The notes beneath the pieces were generated by a model, which saw nothing but the letters and a program-made list of their open reading frames with translations, was not told the origin of the DNA and searched no databases. Below, one piece after another: positions 60,896-64,000 of a stretch of 64,000 nucleotides of DNA (positions are counted from its first letter, which is position 1; the number at the start of each line of letters is the position of its first letter). The DNA is from Sinotaia quadrata. Lineage: Eukaryota > Mollusca > Gastropoda > Architaenioglossa > Viviparidae. The DNA lies in assembly GCA_028829895.1 (NCBI GenBank), contig CM054183.1:15409975-15473974 (forward strand), read 5' to 3'. The position numbers and the translations under genes were made by a program.

Positions 60896-62555
60896 CTTAT
60901 AATAGAATAATTGTTGGGCAGAGGTATAACAGCATGCTAAAACGCACTTTATAAAATACTATTACTGTTTGGTACATGAATGGATGAATGCTACTACAGT
61001 CTATAGTATAGTATAGTATAGATGTTGTGTGCCATACTCATTCCTTAGGAGCAAGTCACAAACTAATATGATTGTTGCACTTTATTGAGATTGAAAGTTA
61101 GGCAGATAGCTCATCCCCAGTCATAGTCATTTACATCAATCAAGTCACATGTAAACAGTTGATAGAATATAGAAAGGGTGACTTGAATAAATAACAAAAA
61201 ACTGGCTGCATTACAGAATGGAATTTTATTTTTTTAAAAACAGATAAACTAGTTGTTACATTTGGAATGCATAACGTTAATAATACTGAAACAAATGCTA
61301 CAAACAGGTCAAATGTTCTTGGTTCTTTAATGAGTGCAGATTGAGGAGAGTTATTCTACACTTTTTGGCTACAAATATTGCAAGCTTTCTATATTTATCA
61401 AGTGGTGGAGGCTCCTAGAGGACATCTTCCAAGGCAGCAAATTGCTGACTGAAAAGCGACTGATAGCTTAGACTGGGAGGAGCAAAATGATGGCCAGCCT
61501 GCAATCACAGTCGGTGATGATGGTTGTAGCCTAGAACCAGAAGTGGGTCACATATGAGTCAGGCTCTTAGACACCCAGAAGTAGATACAAAGCTTTTTTG
61601 AGATTTCTCTACAGTCTCATTTAGAAACTTCAAAGAGGCATCAAAACAGTAGTTTGACTGGAAATATATTTAGATATACCACCTTCAAGGATGCTTAGCA
61701 GAGAGAGAGAGAGAGAACAGAGTCAATTTAGAAATTGAGAAGACAAACAAAGTAGAAAGTTGCATTATCTTTGAGATCTTTTTACTGTAAATGTAATGTA
61801 ACTAGAAAGGGAACTGACATGATTGACAGATATCTGACTTAAAGGCCACATGCCTTGGATAGGTTTTGACCAGTTCTTTTCCAGAAGAGAAGGGGGGAGG
61901 TAGATAGGGGTGGGGGGGTTTATTGCTGCTATGAAAAAATTATAAAAGAAAATAACTGTATATTACAGCTTCTTCTCTTCATTATTCACGGTGAAAGTAA
62001 ATTGTTTTATCACCTGTGTGATGTCACATATGTAGTATGGTACTACAGTATTAGTATTATTTACAAATATTAGAAAATTTCACTTAAATGAATGTCCCTC
62101 AATGATGTTTCTTTAGCATTTTCAAAAATTTACATCCTTAATGCATCTGATTATATTTCACCAAATATAATTGCCTCAGTGCCTCTGGTCTCAAGTATTT
62201 TCACCTTAGCATCAACAATTAGTTTTACCTTTTAGTTTTATTAATTACATTGTGTTTGTGGTACATACATTTTTATATTTATGTCTAATCTACATGAACA
62301 AGCCATTATTAATTATATTATGTTTGTGGGTACATACATTTTTAAATTGAAACCTACTTGCATTGGCTCTTATGCCTACATTTAAAGATTTCCAGTTGAT
62401 AAGATTAAGATTTCATGATGTTACATGTATATTCAGGTTTGAGGGGAAGGTTTCATCAGTATTACACTGAGGGCAAGTATCGAGACTGTGAAAAATGGAG
62501 ACAAGATTACGACAACTGCATGAAGTTTCGAAATAAAGGGAATAAATCTGCTGCA
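59246..62555 (+). CDS. C22orf39: C22orf39/PANTS homologue, first three exons
   Basis: Exons 59246-59299, 60266-60311 and 62437-62555 (phases 0 then 1) join to 73 residues. The start ATGGCC follows a pyrimidine-rich leader. The core LRPCEIYFEELSDC and HQYYTEGKYRDCEKWRQDYD then NC gives a twin CX9C pattern: Cys22-x9-Cys32 and Cys50-x9-Cys60. This matches the small CHCH-like UPF0545 family, whose vertebrate member C22orf39 (PANTS) is a synaptic-plasticity regulator; many twin-CX9C proteins are mitochondrial intermembrane-space proteins, so location is open. The family's basic and Pro-rich C-terminus (WxxR...PPxDWxLPLP) is not found before 64000, so a last exon is probably beyond the edge. Donor after exon 3 is GTAATA; if unspliced the frame would end at 62615 with a hydrophobic tail. 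Confidence 0.85.
60857..60895. repeat. AT dinucleotide microsatellite, C22orf39 intron 2
   Basis: A pure TA run of about 19 units. The rest of intron 2 (60312-62436) is AT-rich with no other feature seen except a GA run near 61699. Confidence 0.95.
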
Positions 62556-62615
62556 GTAATAATAATTTTGTTTTTAATTTTCTTTTTAAACAACTTAAAA
62601 CATAAATGTTTGTAA

Positions 62616-64000
62616 AATATCTACTATTTAAGATATGTAACTTGCTGACTGTGATATTGCAACTAAGAATTGTAATTTTTAGATTCATTTTGAGACACAA
62701 ATGTATATATACACACCCCCATCATATAATTAAGCAGTCAAGCTTTGCTGTTAACCATAAGGCCCCAATTTCAAGTAATGGTAAGGTATAGTCTCTTATC
62801 ATTTGACCCTTTTCAGTTGCATACAAAGTATGTTTCTTTTCTATTCAGTTATTGAACTAGATGTTGTATTTTTCAAGACTATTAACATTATGGTTTATTT
62901 ATTTCTATACTACAAAATCTGTGTATACATTTTCTAGTGTGTGTGATTTTGATTGAACAGTGTGTAAATGCTGCTATAATTGCTTGTCTGTATATCTGTT
63001 GACTGTTATTTATAATATTTCTTTTAAATCAACAAACATACAGTTCTAGTAGCATGATGTTCTTGTGCTTCTACTACCTCTGCAGGTAATATTCTAAATA
63101 AATGAAATTCTTTCACCCCCTATGTGTCATTTTATTCCCAGTTCTGATTGTCACCATATATGTAATACATTAGTCATTTGTCACACAATGTAATTGTTTA
63201 ATTTTATGACTGATTACAATATCTTAGACAAAAGCCATTTGTACCTCACCCAAAAAGTGGTGTTGATGCCTCCAGTTTGTTGGAATGTGCTTGGCTGTTT
63301 GTTTCAATATAAAGTTCCAAAGCCAATTACATAGACATTTTAGCAGAATATGATAATGACACTTTATTTCAGAAAGTTGTTATATAGACAACAGAAGAAC
63401 ATAACTCCTACACCTTTGATAAGCCGAGCCAGAACTCTAATCTTAAGGATGAAAGAGTAAGAAGTTGTATCAAGGATGGACTCATCTCTCAGCATGTTAC
63501 TTATCTCTTTCAATACCAGAAGACTGTACAGACTGAATCTATAAATAGCTAATATAAAACTTATTTATACAATACCAAAATGATTGCACTTGTTATAACT
63601 CCTATAAATTACACATCTCTTTCACCATCAGCATTGTAAAGACTGAATATTATTATCATAACTAAAAAAAATTAAACATCCAGCATCAGGAGTGTAATGA
63701 TGGTATCTATTATAACATAAACTAACATATGCCTTTCAATACCTGATGATTATAGTGAATGAGACTAACCCTCCAAGATGTTTATATTAAGTAATTATCT
63801 TTCTTTATGTTACTGATTGTTAAATTAAATTGACAACACTGTCATTCACTTAGCATATCTTTACTAGCATTTAATTATTCTATAGCTTAATATTTTTCTT
63901 GTTGAGTTTGAATAGAAGTGGGTAGAGCAAAATTTCCATCGTCACCTGAAATTGTTATGCAGTTATTCATTTGTACAGTTTGTATCATTCCTAGAGTTCC
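62616..64000. other. Right edge, no coding exon recognised
   Basis: Probably intron or 3' flank of the C22orf39 homologue. Several AG acceptors were checked in phase 0 (after TTCTATTCAG, TATTCCCAG, CTCTGCAG and TTTATTTCAG); each runs into a stop within about five codons. Confidence 0.4.

Overview
The window is animal nuclear DNA, most likely from a gastropod mollusc. It is AT-rich, its genes are split by GT-AG introns (apart from two intronless receptors), and it is full of GATA, GT/CA and minisatellite arrays. It also carries decayed LINE and Ty3/gypsy-like pieces. The two intronless receptors look like the lineage-specific rhodopsin-class chemosensory receptors that are expanded in gastropods. 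The species cannot be fixed from sequence alone.

Layout. (1) 0.8-3.5 kb, minus strand: the 5' three exons of an unrecognised secreted-protein gene, with a signal peptide and all junctions in phase 1, running off the left edge. (2) 3.5-19.8 kb: no intact gene. It holds minisatellites, microsatellites, LINE 3'-end pieces in opposite orientations (7.2 and 8.3-9.1 kb), an LTR-like repeat and a broken THAP zinc-finger domain (18.0 kb). (3) 19.9-24.0 and 32.3-36.5 kb: two copies of a roughly 4.1-4.3 kb block, each with one intact 390-residue receptor on the plus strand. The receptors are about 95% identical by direct reading. Upstream and downstream minisatellites are longer in the second copy. Pieces of a gypsy-like reverse transcriptase lie beside the blocks in opposite orientations. 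(4) 31.4-40.7 kb: three further copies of the LTR-like repeat seen at 9.1 kb. (5) 42.6-55.4 kb, plus strand: a complete seven-exon opsin of 346 residues, closest by motif to the neuropsin (OPN5)/tetraopsin side. It has the retinal-binding lysine, the Glu181-type counterion and NPxxY, but Gln in place of Asp/Glu in the D/ERY motif. Most of its introns carry a minisatellite of distinct period, and intron 1 holds a dead LINE end. (6) 57.9-58.5 kb: a long degenerate tandem array. (7) 59.2-62.6 kb, plus strand: the first three coding exons of a C22orf39/PANTS homologue with a twin CX9C motif; its last exon probably lies beyond the window.

There is no operon logic here. The genes are separate transcription units; three kinds of sensory or secretory function (chemoreceptors, opsin, secreted protein) lie next to a conserved small CX9C protein. 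The most informative signals are the complete opsin with its unusual QRY motif and the receptor pair, whose 3' half differs only at amino-acid-changing sites.
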